Assembly (NCBI GenBank): GCA_039545355.1 | Contig: BCJJ01000003.1 | Location: 1,447,092 to 1,511,091 of the forward strand | Source: Trichosporon coremiiforme | Taxonomy: Eukaryota; Basidiomycota; Tremellomycetes; Trichosporonales; Trichosporonaceae | Reading direction: 5' to 3' | DNA: 64,000 nucleotides | In this document: positions 32,759 to 45,606 of the stretch, piece after piece | Layout of the letters: each line of letters begins with the position of its first letter | How positions within the stretch are numbered: position 1 is the first letter of the stretch | Position numbers and translations under genes: made by a program | The notes under the pieces: generated by a model | Database searches by the model: none | What the model saw: the letters and a program-made list of their open reading frames with translations, nothing else | Told to the model about the DNA's origin: nothing

Positions 32759-35700
32759 ATGCAGCGCGCCTCCGCCCAGCGCGTGCTCGCGGGCACGGGC
32801 AACGGGCACAGTCAGAGTCAACGAACTGCAGGGGTACCTTCGGGGTCGCTGGGACAATCGGGCGGCCACTCAATGTCGACCTCCACTAGTTCGACCTCGA
32901 CTTCGACTTCGATCCCGGGCGCAGGCGCAAGCGCGCACTCGTCATATGCCTCGTCATCCTCGACACCGAGAACGGCGTCCGCATCGGCCGCGTCTAGTCG
33001 ACCGATATCCATGGCGAGCACAAGAGCGGCCTCCTCGGGCAGCGTCCCGACGCACCACTCCCTGTCCATGTCGACCATGGCGAGCTCATCAGCCAGTTCA
33101 TCTATGGCTTCCTCGTCAACATCGACTGCGAACGCCGCATCCGCTTCAGGCTCACACCACCACAGACATGACCGATATGAGAGGCACTCACGACCACGGT
33201 CACCAGACTCTCCCCCGACCCGCACTTCCTCATTCCTCGGCGAGAGGAGACAGCAGACGAGCCATGTCGCCGCGATCCACGACTTTGATCACCGGATAAT
33301 GCCCGCAGGCGCCTCCTTAGCACACAACATGTACCTGTCCTTCAAGGCGGGGGAGGTTATCCGCGTCCACGGCCGCGACCCGTCTGGATGGTGGGACGGC
33401 GAGGTCGCCTTCGAGGAGGACGGGGTTAGGAAATCCCGCAGAGGCTGGTTCCCCAGCAACTACGTGCGGGAGCTCGAGTGGGACGAGGTGAGTGACAGGA
33501 ACCCTTCAGGTTGCTGATGAGCGCCAGCTTCTGCGACGACCAGAACGACTGGCTGAGCCGTCCGGAGTGCTTCGAAGTCGGCGAGGCTCTGTCGCGTCAC
33601 ATGGATCGCCGACGACCTCGCACCAGTCTCACAGCTCTTCCTCTCGATTAACGACTCCTTTACTCGACGGTTCGCTGCCGCCGGCTCTGCAGGCACTCCT
33701 ACAACCCGTCATGCAGACACTATCGCTCCTACACTCCTCCGTATCGGCGGACAGACGACGACATATCACGCCCTCTGCTGCGCAAGTCATCGCGGCGATC
33801 CGACAGACGCTGCTTCGCATGGACTGTCTCAGCAAGGACTCGGTAACGCTTGCGGCACACCCGGCACTGGCCCAGCAGCGACGAGACGTTCTCGCCGAGC
33901 TTAGCAAGCTCGTTTCCGCTGCAAAGCAGGCGGGCAGCGAGGAGGTCCGGCCAGACGACGACGTGTCCCTTGAAGCGACGTCACGAGCGGCTGACCGTGT
34001 GTTCAACTCGATCCGCGGCTTCTTGCAGTGCGCTGGCGAGATGGGCGTCTCGGTGCTGCCATTAGCAGCTGACGGAGACCGACAGGACTCTGACCCCGCT
34101 GCCCCGAGCAGCAGCCGACGACTATCGCGAGTCCGCGCGCCGTCGGGGTCCGGCTCGCGAGGAAGTAGGATACCTGCCAGCGAGTCGATGCGGTTAAAGT
34201 CCGCGAGCGTCAGCGACCTGCGCGGTTCTGCGCGACGACAAGCGTCCAACTCGAGCCCGCCGCCGCCAATGCCGAACGCAAGCATGTCTGCTGGACCGCC
34301 GTCTGCTGCGCGGTTCTCTGGGAGGTCTCCGTCGACAACGTCTGGTCGCTCGTCCCCGGGACGGGCACGCCGCGCGTCACGAGTGCGACACCACCGCTCC
34401 CAGTCCTTTGACTTTGAACACGACAATACCGAGACGGACATCGAGAGTGCCTCGCAGAGTACGCACGGAACGCACAGCACGCACCAGACCCATGTCACGC
34501 CGATGGCCAACCCCGCAGCCAGGGCGACCGAGGGCGAGGCACTCTACAAACAATACTCAACAGGACGCGCTGTGCACGAGGCTATCACTGCGGCCGAGGA
34601 CGCCTTATTGTCTATCATCGCGAGTTTCATCGGCCATATCCACTCTCATCATTTCGATTCTCACCCATCGACACACGCATACCTCATCGAGCTCACCCGG
34701 GAGACTGTCGACCGCGTTAGGGATCTACTCACGATCGTCGAAGTCGCGGGGCAGCAGGCGTCCCTGCTGGGCATGCACCAGCGCGAGATCCCGACTCTCC
34801 GCAGCGCTCGCGAGAGCCTGTACGAGGCTGCTGAGCAGCTCGTCGAGTCGGCCGAATCCGTGTCTCGGACGTTTAACCAGCACCTCGGAGAAGAGGCATA
34901 CGAGGCGGAAAAGGCGCAGCTGCTCGTCCGCACAACAAAGACGCTCAAGGCAGGCACAGAATGCTCTGAAGTCGTCAAACGGATAGTACCTGAAGACAAC
35001 TCGGAGCCCGACTTTGACTCGCCCGACCTCAACATGGCTGGTGTCGGCTACTCGCCCCGTAAGGGGTACGCCGCCATCGGTCTCGGTATCCGGAGCGGAC
35101 CGGGCTCGCTGCAGAGCCTCACCCGCCGCGCAACCAGCCTCGGCCAGCTGCACCGCCGCTACAACCATGACGGAGCCGGCCGCGTCAGCATGCCTCCCGC
35201 CAAGGGCGAAGATGATGAGGAAGGTGAGGAGGAGATTGTTGAGGATGCCAGCAGCTCGGACGAAGAGGCGGACGAGTCTACCGAGACTGCCTCCACCGGC
35301 CGCCGCGGCATGCGTCCTATCTCCCACCCCTCGCAGCCTGCCGTTGGGCATGTACAGCGTCGCAGCATGGACTTGGCTCACCCGCGCTCGCGCTCGAGCA
35401 GCATCCGCTCCTCGCAGGTCCTCGGCGACAGGCGCTCGATGGACACGACCTACACCGGCGAGCTCAAAACGGAGGAGAGCGAGGCGACGGCTATCTCGCA
35501 CCGCGACTCTGTCCACGCTTCTGTCCGCACCTCCACTACCTCGCACGTGGCCTCCTCGCTCCTGCAGTCTGCCAGCTCGACAGGCCTCAGCGAGATCACC
35601 ACGACGCCGTCACTCTCGGAGTCTGGTACGACCCAGGTCGATTCGCCAGAGGATGCCGATGGCAAGGTGGTCGCCCGCAACACGCCTCCGACACCCCGCA

Positions 35701-37202
35701 CCACGCAGTCTATCGACGGCAACGACCCCGCTGGCGGCGACGTCCGCTTCTGGGTTGTCTCGCACGACTACGACCCCGTCGAGGTTGCGTACAACTCGGA
35801 CGGCATTCTTGTCGGTGGCACTCTGCGTGTCCTCGTGGAGAAGCTCACGCCGCACGACGGGCCAACCGACCACAACTTCATGTCGACGTTCTGGTACACG
35901 TTCCGCCTGTTCTCGAACCCAACCGAGTTCCTGAATGCGCTCATCGCACGCTACGACCTCAAGCCGCCTCCCGCCCTGCAAGGCGTTGGGCACGAGCAGT
36001 ACCACATGTGGGTCGAGCGCAAGCTCAAGCCCGTGCGTATCCGTGTCTGCAACGTGCTCAAGGTCTGGCTCGACCAGCATTGGCGCCCGGACTCTGACAA
36101 CGCGGTGCTTGACACGATGGAGGAGTTCTTCCTGAAGCGCGCGAATGACCAGGTTACGCCGTCGCTTGCTGCGCCCGGCGGCCGCGTTGCTGAGCTCGTG
36201 CGCAAGCGCAAGGAGCCGTCGGCGACGTTGTCCGACTCGGCGAACAACGCTCCCGGTACGAAGCAGACCTCGTTCGACCGCATCCGCAACAGCGCGTTCC
36301 CCGGCCGATTCACCACACCAGCGATCAGCACGATGCCGAACTCGAACATCTCCAAGGCGCTCATGAACACGCTCTTGAAGAACCCGGCTCCGACGGCGGT
36401 GTCGCTGACGGACTTTGATACCCTCGAGCTCGCGCGTCAGTTCTGCATCATGGAGAGCAAGCTGTTCCAGGCGATCGCGCCCGAGGACCTGCTCATGTCT
36501 GGACGCAAGCAGGTTCCTGCGCTCAAGGCGCTGTCGACCGTTAGCAACCAGATCATCGGCTGGGTCACGGACGGCATCCTGAATGAGCAGGACGCCAAGC
36601 ACCGTGCGGCCTTACTCAAATTTTACATCAAGCTGGCAGACAAGTGCTTAGCGCTGAACAACTTCTCGACCATGTTCGCGGTGCTGGGCGGCCTGAACAG
36701 CGCGACAATCCTCCGTCTGAAGAAGACCTGGGACGCACTCAACGTCAAGTACCGGAACGTGATGGAGAAGCTGCGCGCCGTCATCGACCACACGAAGAAC
36801 CACCGCGCGTACCGCGAGGCTCTCCGCGCCGCGACGGCCAAGGACGAGCCCGTGCTCCCGTTCTTGGGTCTGATCCTGACCGACATCACGTTCACGCAGG
36901 AGGGCAACCCGAATAACCGGCCGAGCACGCTGTCCCCGGAACTTCAGCTGATCAATACGGACAAGTACGCCAAGCTTGGGCGCATCGCGGCCGAGTTCAA
37001 GAACTACCAGCGCTCGTTCGAGTACCGCGAGATCGAGTGTGTGCAGACGTTCCTGCAGCGTGCGCTCACCGAGCGCGGCTCGGGCTCCCTCGACGCGCTC
37101 TACCGCAAGAGTCTCCTGCTCGAGCCGAGGCAGAACAGCGAGCGTCTGAATAACATGGTCGAGAAGCCGGGATGGCTGGGTGCGAGGTTAACCAACCTCT
37201 AA
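32759..37202 (+). CDS. CDC25: Cdc25-type Ras guanine nucleotide exchange factor with SH3 domain
   Basis: Two exons, 32759..33487 and 33528..37202, 1467 aa, joined by a 40-nt phase-0 intron. The first 165 residues are a Ser/Thr/Ala-rich disordered tail. Residues about 170-240 form an SH3 domain (GEVIRVHGRDPSGWWDGEV, then RRGWFPSNYV). A helical and Ser-rich middle follows. Residues about 977-1110 are the RasGEF_N domain (GGTLRVLVEKLT, FMSTFWYTFRLF). Residues about 1200-1445 are the catalytic Cdc25 homology domain (LARQFCIMESKLFQAI, FSTMFAVLGGLNSATILRL, LPFLGLILTDITF). It should load GTP on Ras at the plasma membrane and feed the cAMP/PKA or MAPK pathway. The domain order matches yeast Cdc25. 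The antagonist RasGAP lies about 20 kb downstream. Confidence 0.92.
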
Positions 37203-40200
37203 GCGAGCACGGCGGGCGTGGGCAGTTTTGTCGGGAACGAGTGAGGGGAGAGCCGTGTATCTAGTGGCCCCGCAGCCGCGCAGCTGCTAGTGTATAGTAG
37301 AGTACAACATCACGGCGAGCAGTCTCGCCCGGGCACTTGAGCCCTGTAGCAATGTATTTTGACCACAACGAGTGAGCCGAGCGGAGCGAGGCGTGCAAGG
37401 AAGGGCAATGAGCAGCGCGCGCAGCGCGAGCATGACGAGGAGAGGGCAGCATTACATCATCGTGCTGTCAGCGGGGCACAGCAGCCGACGGCTATCGATG
37501 GAGTGCGTGCTCTTCGCAGCAAGACGTTGTCCAGGGCGAGTGGAAGGTGCGCTCTTTGTCCGGGGTGCCGTTCATCTGGGAATGACGGCGAGGTGCACTT
37601 CCACGGTGGCCCTGGAGATGGAGGGCAGGTTATGTCACTGGAGAAGCCGCGGTCATGATGGCACGGAAGATCAGTGATGATGGTTAGTTGAGATGGCTGT
37701 CGTAAGGAATGAAGGAGGAGAAAGGTGAGGAGAGATGGATAGAGGATAGAGCTTAGGGTCGCGCAGTCTCGAGGCAAGTCATGCTTAGCCCGTCGGGTTC
37801 TCGGTGCTCACACTCCGACACCTTCGCTCCTCCCGTCAGCTGAGGGGTGGTCGACTGACGTGTGTGGCTTTCGCTATCCCTTCTTCACTCCTTCACTTCG
37901 TCACATCTCTATCACTCTCGCACCCATCGTCGAATGTCATGAACACTAGCGACAAGTGGAGACGAAAGGACCACGCGAGTTCGAGGGTACCGCCACACCC
38001 TCTGCTAGTTGTTCGGTTCCACCACAACTGCGCCAAGGCATAGACTGCGACAATTCTGCAACCTGCGCATGCTCGTGGTGTGACTAACCCCCGTACCCCC
38101 GTGGTCCCGATGCCAGGATTCCCACGTCAGGCCTTGTTCGCGTGCACACAAACTGGTTTGCGTCCAGTTTACAGTACCAGAGTGGTACCGAGCGTCTATT
38201 CAGCCTCGGTGGTGCCCGTATCGACAAGTAGGCGCGACTGCTTTCCGCAGAAAGTCGACCTTCGCGTCCGATGTGTCTGCATGGGCTTGTACAGCTGGCA
38301 AGGGTAGCCAATCATGCATGAAGCAAGCATGAACGCAAGCCAGTATCGAGTTTCAACGCCCAAAACCTAATGTAGGGGGGCGAATTGCGGCATGCACACT
38401 GCAATGCACTGGACGCGCGAACGCACTGGACAGCAGTGCATGCAGCGCCCATTTGCTCGAGGGCTTGGGTGGAAACACACGGGGTAAAAGGCGAGGCTTT
38501 TGAGGGTTCGAGGGCCAGTGCACTGCCATTCCTGCCGTCACATCTGTCTAACCCGGTTGCGACCGGCTGACCAGCTGACCGGCTGACCGGCTGACCCGCA
38601 TGACCCGCATGATCCATGGAATGGAATGCGCAGAGACCTCTTCCTCCCAACTCGTTCCACATCTGGCATGGCAGGCAGGTCTGGAACATAAGGGCTGCGA
38701 CCTCGTTTCCAGCTCTGAGGATCATGGGACGGACCTAGCAAACCAGCGGACAGACCCAGGACTCCAGAACTCCGTGCACGCAGAGACATGTAGACATGCC
38801 GGTGCGAGCCGTGTCCAACCTCAGAGTATTGGATGGCACGAATTGTTCCAAACAAAAGTTGTGACGAGGCGACGAGGCGTTTCCATGAAAAACGCCATGA
38901 GCCAGAACTTGGCACATGAAGCACATTGGAGCAATGGTGAGGACCCAGTCAGAGATCAGCGGAGGGGAACGGGGAGTCACCTGCTCGCCAAGCTGGCGAT
39001 CTCGCCCGCAGGCCGCAGGAAAGGAGGTAGGGCTGTGCGAGCGCCTCGCACTCAGTGTGCCCAATGCGCCTCCTACGTCCGTCAGCTCACCCAATCTGCA
39101 GCGCCCACAGAAATCCTGTTCCCTCTTCAGCCGCAGCTGTCCGAGTATCCCTTCATCTCGATCTTCTCCGTCTCGAGTGGAACCGCCTCGATCCGCCTCG
39201 ATCTCCGCCTCCGTAGTCACTCGTGCACTCGCAGTTCTACGCCTAACGAGATCCAGAACGACGAGCCATCGTCACGCCGCCATCATCAAGAGACAACTGT
39301 AGATAGCACTTCTCGGCGAACTGAAGGACACTAAAGGTGCTGCGGAGTGCGGCGTCGGCGTATTCCGACACCCCCTCTTCGCTCGGTGACCGGCCCCAAC
39401 CCCCAGGCTCCAGGTTAGGCTGGCTGCGGACGGACGGGCGGGCACGACACTGACACTGGAGTTACTAGAGACCGTGGGGAATGACGATATGGCTTGATGC
39501 TGCGCAAAGAAGCAAGCCTGAGTGAAGGAAATAGGGCCGACATGCGGCTGGGCCATGGGCCTGACTAGTCTGACTCGCCTGACTTGGTATTCACGCTTCT
39601 TTGGCTGTTTGGAACACTCGTTACGTCAAGTTGGCGCAAGCCATGGATGCTTGTTTGCACTAGCTGTAGCACGAGCACAGGGCAGCGACAGTGCTGCCGA
39701 ACACGACGCAGATTAGGGTGCTACCCTTCCCCTTACCCCTTGCTCTGAGCACTGAGCATGCTCGGCGTGAACGACTGACTCATCATCCGTTACTGATGGC
39801 GCATTAGGTCGCTCGGAACCTCTGCCTCTGGCCAGCTGACGTCCTCGTGACTGCTACTGTGCATGCCAGCAATGCCAGCATCCTGCCACCCAGCTAGCCC
39901 AGGTGACTAAAGTAAGCTGCACGCATGCCCCAAGACCCCCGAGACCGACTACGAGGAGACTGAAATGCTGGCTTGATCCTGGCGTGGGCACACGCACAGC
40001 CGCCAGGGCCCGAGGGAAAGGGAGAATCCAGGGTCGGATGCCAGGATAAGCATTTTTGCAATACTTGGAACACCTGGAACGCCGACCCCCGCCGTCGCAC
40101 CGTCGCCTCTCCGTCCGACCAGTGCTTGCTCCATGCTCCACCTGATCTCCGGATCCACTCCCCTTGCCCAGCTTGCCCAGCCTGCACTAAGAGCCATCCG

Positions 40201-40395
40201 TGCAGCCAAGCTCGTGCTCACCTCGTCACACTTGCTCTCTACTCCATTCTTCACTGCACACTCCACTTCTTTCTTCCTTGACTTGTTCTTCGATACACGC
40301 GTGACCTTCCCCCCTTCTCCCTTTCGACTTTCACCTTCACCTTTCGTCGTCTGACGACACCGACTCGCACTCGCGCGACCACAACAGCGACAACC
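37203..40395. other. 3.2 kb gene-poor interval
   Basis: No coding signal was seen. It holds the RasGEF 3' region, several short direct repeats and, from about 40200, a pyrimidine-rich leader before the MscS start. Confidence 0.4.
38565..38596. repeat. tandem octamer (GGCTGACC)x4
   Basis: Four 8-bp units, the second with A in place of the first G, followed by two CGCATGACC-like units. Confidence 0.85.
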
Positions 40396-43300
40396 ATGGA
40401 AGACGGCGGCGGTGGTGGATACGGCGGCTCGAGCGTGAGTTGCTCCACTTCGTAATCAGCTGACGACCAGGACGCCCAGTACGCGCAGCGCGCCGAGGGT
40501 GGTGGGCAGCAGTCAGCTCCGTGAGTGTCTTTTTCGTCAGTGGTTCGGTCATGGCGAGAAAATCAGCGAGGTGTTGAAGCATGATACGCACTGGTACCAC
40601 CGGGATGACCGGAAGCACCGGGAAGAGATACGTCGCCTGTCGTCCGCTTCGAAATTCGTCCACCGAAATCAGCAGTCTCCGACGGCGGACGTGCAGTGCG
40701 GACCTTGGCTTGTCGCTGTTGTCTGTCCCGGCACCTGCCAAGAGCTTGCAGGCTTGCATGTTGCCGCGCCGGGTTGCCACGTTCTATCTCCATCTTTGCA
40801 CAGGTCAAGGGATAAGCATTGCCCAGAATCGGCTGGAACCGAGCACGAGGGCAAGGATGCTTTGCATTCTGGGCCATGGACTGCTGCGCCAGCCCAGCCC
40901 ACTCAGGTAAAGCTGTCCAGGCCCTGCCCGGGCTGGGGTTTCTCCATACCCTCGGCAGTGCTCGGTAACTTTTCAGTGCCTGCAAGCTCCCCTACTGAAG
41001 CTTATGCAATCCCCAAGCCATGCTATAAGATAGCCAGAACCCCTCCCGCAGATCTTTGCTAACAACCAGTGCCGACTCCTACGTCCAGCAGTCCCAACCC
41101 TCCCAAGCTCAGCAGCAGCAGCAGCAGCAGGCGTACACCGCCTACGCAGCCGCAACCGCCTCTGGATCCGGAGGCAACAGTGAGGCCCAGGGCTCGTCCA
41201 GCTCCGGAAACCAGGAAACCACGACTGGTGAGTACACGTCACAAGCTCAAGCCTCAAGGGATCGCACTTCGAAAGGATCCGGTCGAGGCACGGCGCAGCA
41301 AGCCGGTTCTCGCCCGGCTCGCCACCCCCTCTTCGTGCTCCGCGCAGAGAATTTTGGGGTGTCACTCGACATGTGCATTGCGCAGAAGTCGAGGAACGCG
41401 ACTGTGTGATTTTCCATCGCGCCCGCGAGCGATCGCCCACCTTGCGTTGCGTTCCAACAGTCGATCATCTTTCTCTCTGCACATCTCTTCACAGCTGCTT
41501 CCTTCGACCAGCAGCTAACCAGCAGGCTTCGTTTTCCCCGTCCACAAGGGCCCGATCCCCACGGCCGCTCCGATCCCCCAGACCGCTCCCCCCGCTCGTC
41601 CTGCGCCCACGTCTGAGCCTGCGGTCCTGCAGGCCCCCTTAGGCGGCTCCTCCAACGCCCACGTCCACTACCCCCCGCAGAAGATGAACGTCAATCAGCA
41701 CAGGGGTTTCCAGAGCGTGCCTCTGAACGACGACCCCGAGCGCGGGTACGCAGAGGAACTTGTCCAGCCGCAGCCTGGTACTTACACTAGGAAATCCAAG
41801 CTCGGGTTCATCCCTCTCGGCCCGTCTCGTAACAACAGCGTCGGGTCATTCGGCACTTCGATCAACGAGAAGGAGAGCACGGCCGCGAGCCCGCAGCAGA
41901 AGCAGAAGCGCCGCCTGTCGTCCGCAGACTGGGAGACCTTCAACTCGAGCACCTCCAAGCACAAGAACCTCCAGTTCGCCGACGGAGACTTCGGCAAGGG
42001 CGCCTTTGCCAAGTTCTGGCTCTGGGCGCTGAACCGCTCCTTCCTCTTCCGATGGGCCATCTTCATCATCCCCATTCTCGCCATTTTCTGGATTCCCGGC
42101 ATCATCTGGGCGGCCGGCCGGCGCGACGCCGAGGTGTGGAACGTCAAGCTGCTCTGGTGGTCGATCTGGCTTACAATCGCATGGCTCGGCTTCTGGGCCG
42201 CCAAGCTCGTGTGCATGGCTATTCCCCACATCTACAAGCAGACCATCGTTGTGATCGCCCCCGCCGCCGGCAAGTACACCGACGTCGTCCGCAACCTCGG
42301 CAAGTACTTCAAGTACGTCCTGTGGTCTCTTGCCATCTGGATCGCCTGGAACCCCATCATCATCAACCACTGCCAGCGCTACGTCGACGGTCGCCTCGAG
42401 ACCTACCAAGACGCCGCCAAGGCGAACGCATCCCTCGTCAACGCGACTCTTCTCGACAATTGGGCTGACACCCCCGAGACTTCCGGATGGAGCAACATTT
42501 CGCTCGCCGGCAAGATTATCTTCGGTGTCTGGCTCTGCACGCTGATCCAGCTCGCGGAGAAGCTGATAGTGCAGCTTATCGCGTTCAAGTTCCACGAAGA
42601 CTCTTATGCTGATCGCATCGACGAGCAGAAGTTCCAGGTCAAGGCTCTGACCCAGCTGTACATGAACTCGCACGATATTCCCGGCCGCAGCGACACGCTC
42701 AAGGACTACGACACAATCAAGACGGAGCGCTCCCAGGTGCCTAAGAAGGCTGTCCGCAAGGCCCTCCGCGAGGTCAAGAAGTTTGCCCAGAACACGTCCA
42801 ACGCGATCGGCACCGTCGCCTCCGAAATGACTGGATCGACATCGCTCCAGACCAACTCGCCCACCAACAAGGTCAAGGCTGCTCTCCAGTCTGCAAACAA
42901 GAGCAAGGCGCTCGCCCGCCGTCTCTTCTACTCGTATCGCAAGCCCGGGTCCGACCATCTCGTTATCGACGACATTGCTCGGTTTTTCCCGGACCTGGAG
43001 ACCGCCGAACGCGCCTTTGGCATCTTTGACCGTGACGGAAACGGAGACGCGACCCGCGACGAGATCGACGCCTCCTTGTTAGAGATCCACACTGAGCGCC
43101 TCTCCCTTGAGGCGTCTATGCGTGACCTCGACGGTGCCGTCCGCCGCCTCGACGATATCCTGATGTGTATCGTCACCGTCATCTGGGTCCTCATCTTCGC
43201 CACCATGATCACGCAGAAGATCTCGTCCCTCGTCAGTTCCGCTTCTGCCGCTCTTCTTTCCCTCTCCTGGGTCCTCGGTCCCACCTTCCAGGAGGTCCTT

Positions 43301-44164
43301 GGAGCCTGCATCTTCCTCTTCGTCAAGCACCCTTACGATGTCGGAGACCGCATCGACATCGACACGAACCAGTACACTGTCGTCAAGATGGAGCTCATGT
43401 CGTCGAGCTTCCGCCGCCTCGACGGCAAGTTTGTGTGGATCGGCCACGACGTCCTCCGTACCAAGGTCATCGAGAACATTCGCCGCTCTGGTGCCACGTC
43501 CGAGACGTTCACCTTTGACGTCGACTTCCAGACGCCCTTCGACAAGCTGCAGGAGCTCCGTGCCATCATGCTTCGCTTCGTCAAGGACAACCCTCGCGAC
43601 TATCTGCCCATCTTTGACGTCACGGTTGACGACTACAACGGCCAGTCCAAGATGACGCTCAAGGCGGACATCCGCTACAAGTCGAACTGGCAGCAGGGTG
43701 CCCTCAAGGTGCAGCGCCGCAACAAGTGGGTGTGTGAACTCAAGCAGGCTCTGCACAACCTCGAGATCTGGGGTCCCCTCGGCATGGGTAACCCCGACCG
43801 TCTCCTTACCGACCGCGTCACCATGGTGCCGTACGACGAGTACAAGGAGACGCTGCTCGAGCAGCAGGCGCCTAGCTCGCCGCCGCCCTCGTTCCGTGCC
43901 GCGACCGCCGGCAAGGGCCTCTCTGGCCGCCACAACGAGGACACCAACCTCTGGGGTGAGGTCACGTACGAGGACGAGAGCCGCAGCCCCTCGCGCGCCC
44001 CGTCGCCTGGTCCCAACTCGGCGTTCCAGATCGGCACTCCTCCCCGCGTCACCTCCCCTGGTCCCTCGTCGACGTTCCGCATCGGCACACCCCCTATCCG
44101 CGGCTCAAGCCACCAGATGCCCTCGGCCCCGGGACCTGCGCCATACACTCAGCGCCGAATCTAA
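40396..44164 (+). CDS. EF-hand mechanosensitive ion channel, MscS family
   Basis: Four exons, 40396..40434, 40471..40520, 41070..41227, 41526..44164, 961 aa. The long ORF beginning at 41684 is only the main part. The upstream exons add a Gly/Gln/Ser/Pro-rich N-terminus, MEDGGGGGYGGSS to YPPQK, with an in-frame polyglutamine tract. Four hydrophobic helices at about 245-430 precede a soluble segment with one canonical EF-hand, FDRDGNGDATRDE (about 583-595), just before the pore-lining MscS helices (about 628-690) and the beta domain (HPYDVGDRIDIDTNQYTV). Fission yeast Msy1 and Msy2 have the same architecture, act in the ER and cell cortex under hypo-osmotic shock, and control Ca2+ entry; a like role is inferred. 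The C-terminus is Ser/Pro-rich with repeated FxIGTPP motifs. Confidence 0.9.
41110..41130 (+). repeat. in-frame (CAG)x7 in the MscS gene
   Basis: Seven perfect CAG codons, encoding seven glutamines in exon 3 of the channel gene. Length polymorphism between strains is likely. Confidence 0.9.
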
Positions 44165-45606
44165 AATGTGGACTCTATTAGTTCGACACCTTATCCCCCT
44201 CCCCCTTTCCTTCTGAACACTTCAGAACATTCGCCAAGCTCTGCGCTGCCTCCTGCCGGCGGAAGGTAGCCTGGGCTAGGCTCCCACTCACACACTGAAC
44301 CCACAGCCAAAAACTTGTATTATCGCTTTTCCAACCCAAACCAAACTCTCATCATAACATTTGTAGATAACCGCATCTTCTCGCCCTTTCATGCATAGGA
44401 CTCGTTCAAAGTGATCATCTCGGCCCGCTTGCGGCGTCTTTGCAAGCCAAGCGGGCCAAGGAAGCACGAGGCGTGAGGCACCGTCACGCCACTGACCGCG
44501 TTCTCTAGTACCTGATGCCCGTGAAGCAACTGTCAAAGTCGACAAATCCTTGTGAAGACCATGCGGACATCGTGGGACGGGTGTGCTACCGAAGGCAGGC
44601 AAACCCACACACGGGTAGAGGGCGGGGCTACATAGGACTGATGAACATGACCTGAGGCTGACTGGAGCCCGGTGGGCAGACCGAGTTCGGTGAGCGGGGA
44701 AGACAGCCATGTGCAAGACAGGGTTCCCACGGTGACGTGGGTGCGCGCCGCCCAGCCAGGTCTGCCAGGGCCAGCACCATGCGGCCAGGGTGGCCACGGT
44801 GGCCACTCCTCCTGTCCACTCCCACCACTGGCTCACTGGCCACTCGGCCGGGGCTGGATGTAGGGGCGATGAGGGGGGCTTAGCGGCGGTTTTTCGTGTG
44901 CCGTCTTAAATCTCTCATACCTCCCTTCCTTTCTCCTTTCTCTCAACTCTACACCCACCCACCTCACCTCACCTCACCACCCACACCACCCGCACCTGGT
45001 CCCCTCCAGCAGCGCGTCGCTACTCCGACAGCAACCACACGCCAACCAGCAAAGCCCAGCCAAGAGCCCAAAGGCTCCACACCCAAGATCGCGTCCTATC
45101 CAGTCTCGCGTAAGCTTACGCCCCTCGCACCCCTTCTCTCCAGCGAGGTTTGTTGTGAGTGGTAGCGTCGCTTTGCCGCAGCCTTCTTGCATGCAGCGAG
45201 TCAGAAGGAGGAGGTAGTGCACGGCGCAGGTGCACGGTGCACTGCGAGCGCTTGCCCGCGCTCGTGCTCGCAGCACCACCTACTAGTGCCCGCACGGCAC
45301 GAGTGCGAGGGAAGACGCTGTACCTCGCATAGGAACCATCGCGAGAGACAATAAAGGCGTCTGCTCTGTGTTCTGCGTCGTTGCCTCAGCTCTTCTTGTC
45401 TCCTCTTCTCCTCTGACTCGTCGCGCCCCTCTTCGAACACACAGCTAACAAGTGTTAGACATCAATCTGCGAGTTCATGCAGCATCGTCGCTCAACAACC
45501 CTAACCAATCGAGTCGTCGCCCCCATAGTGCTCCATCGCTAGAAGTGGGTTTTGACTACCTCGCACCGAACTGACAAAGCAGACCTGAATTTAAATCTTG
45601 CCCAAC
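44165..45606. other. intergenic, no gene seen
   Basis: Carries the MscS 3' region and the eIF5 promoter and leader. A CACCCACCTCACCT-rich pyrimidine tract lies near 44945-45000, typical of leaders of highly expressed genes here. Confidence 0.45.

Noticed and set aside
33488..33509. 22-nt intron in the RasGEF gene ending at CTTCAG
   Set aside because: Too short for a spliceosomal intron; the 40-nt version ending at 33527 has a branch-like GCTGATG and keeps frame.
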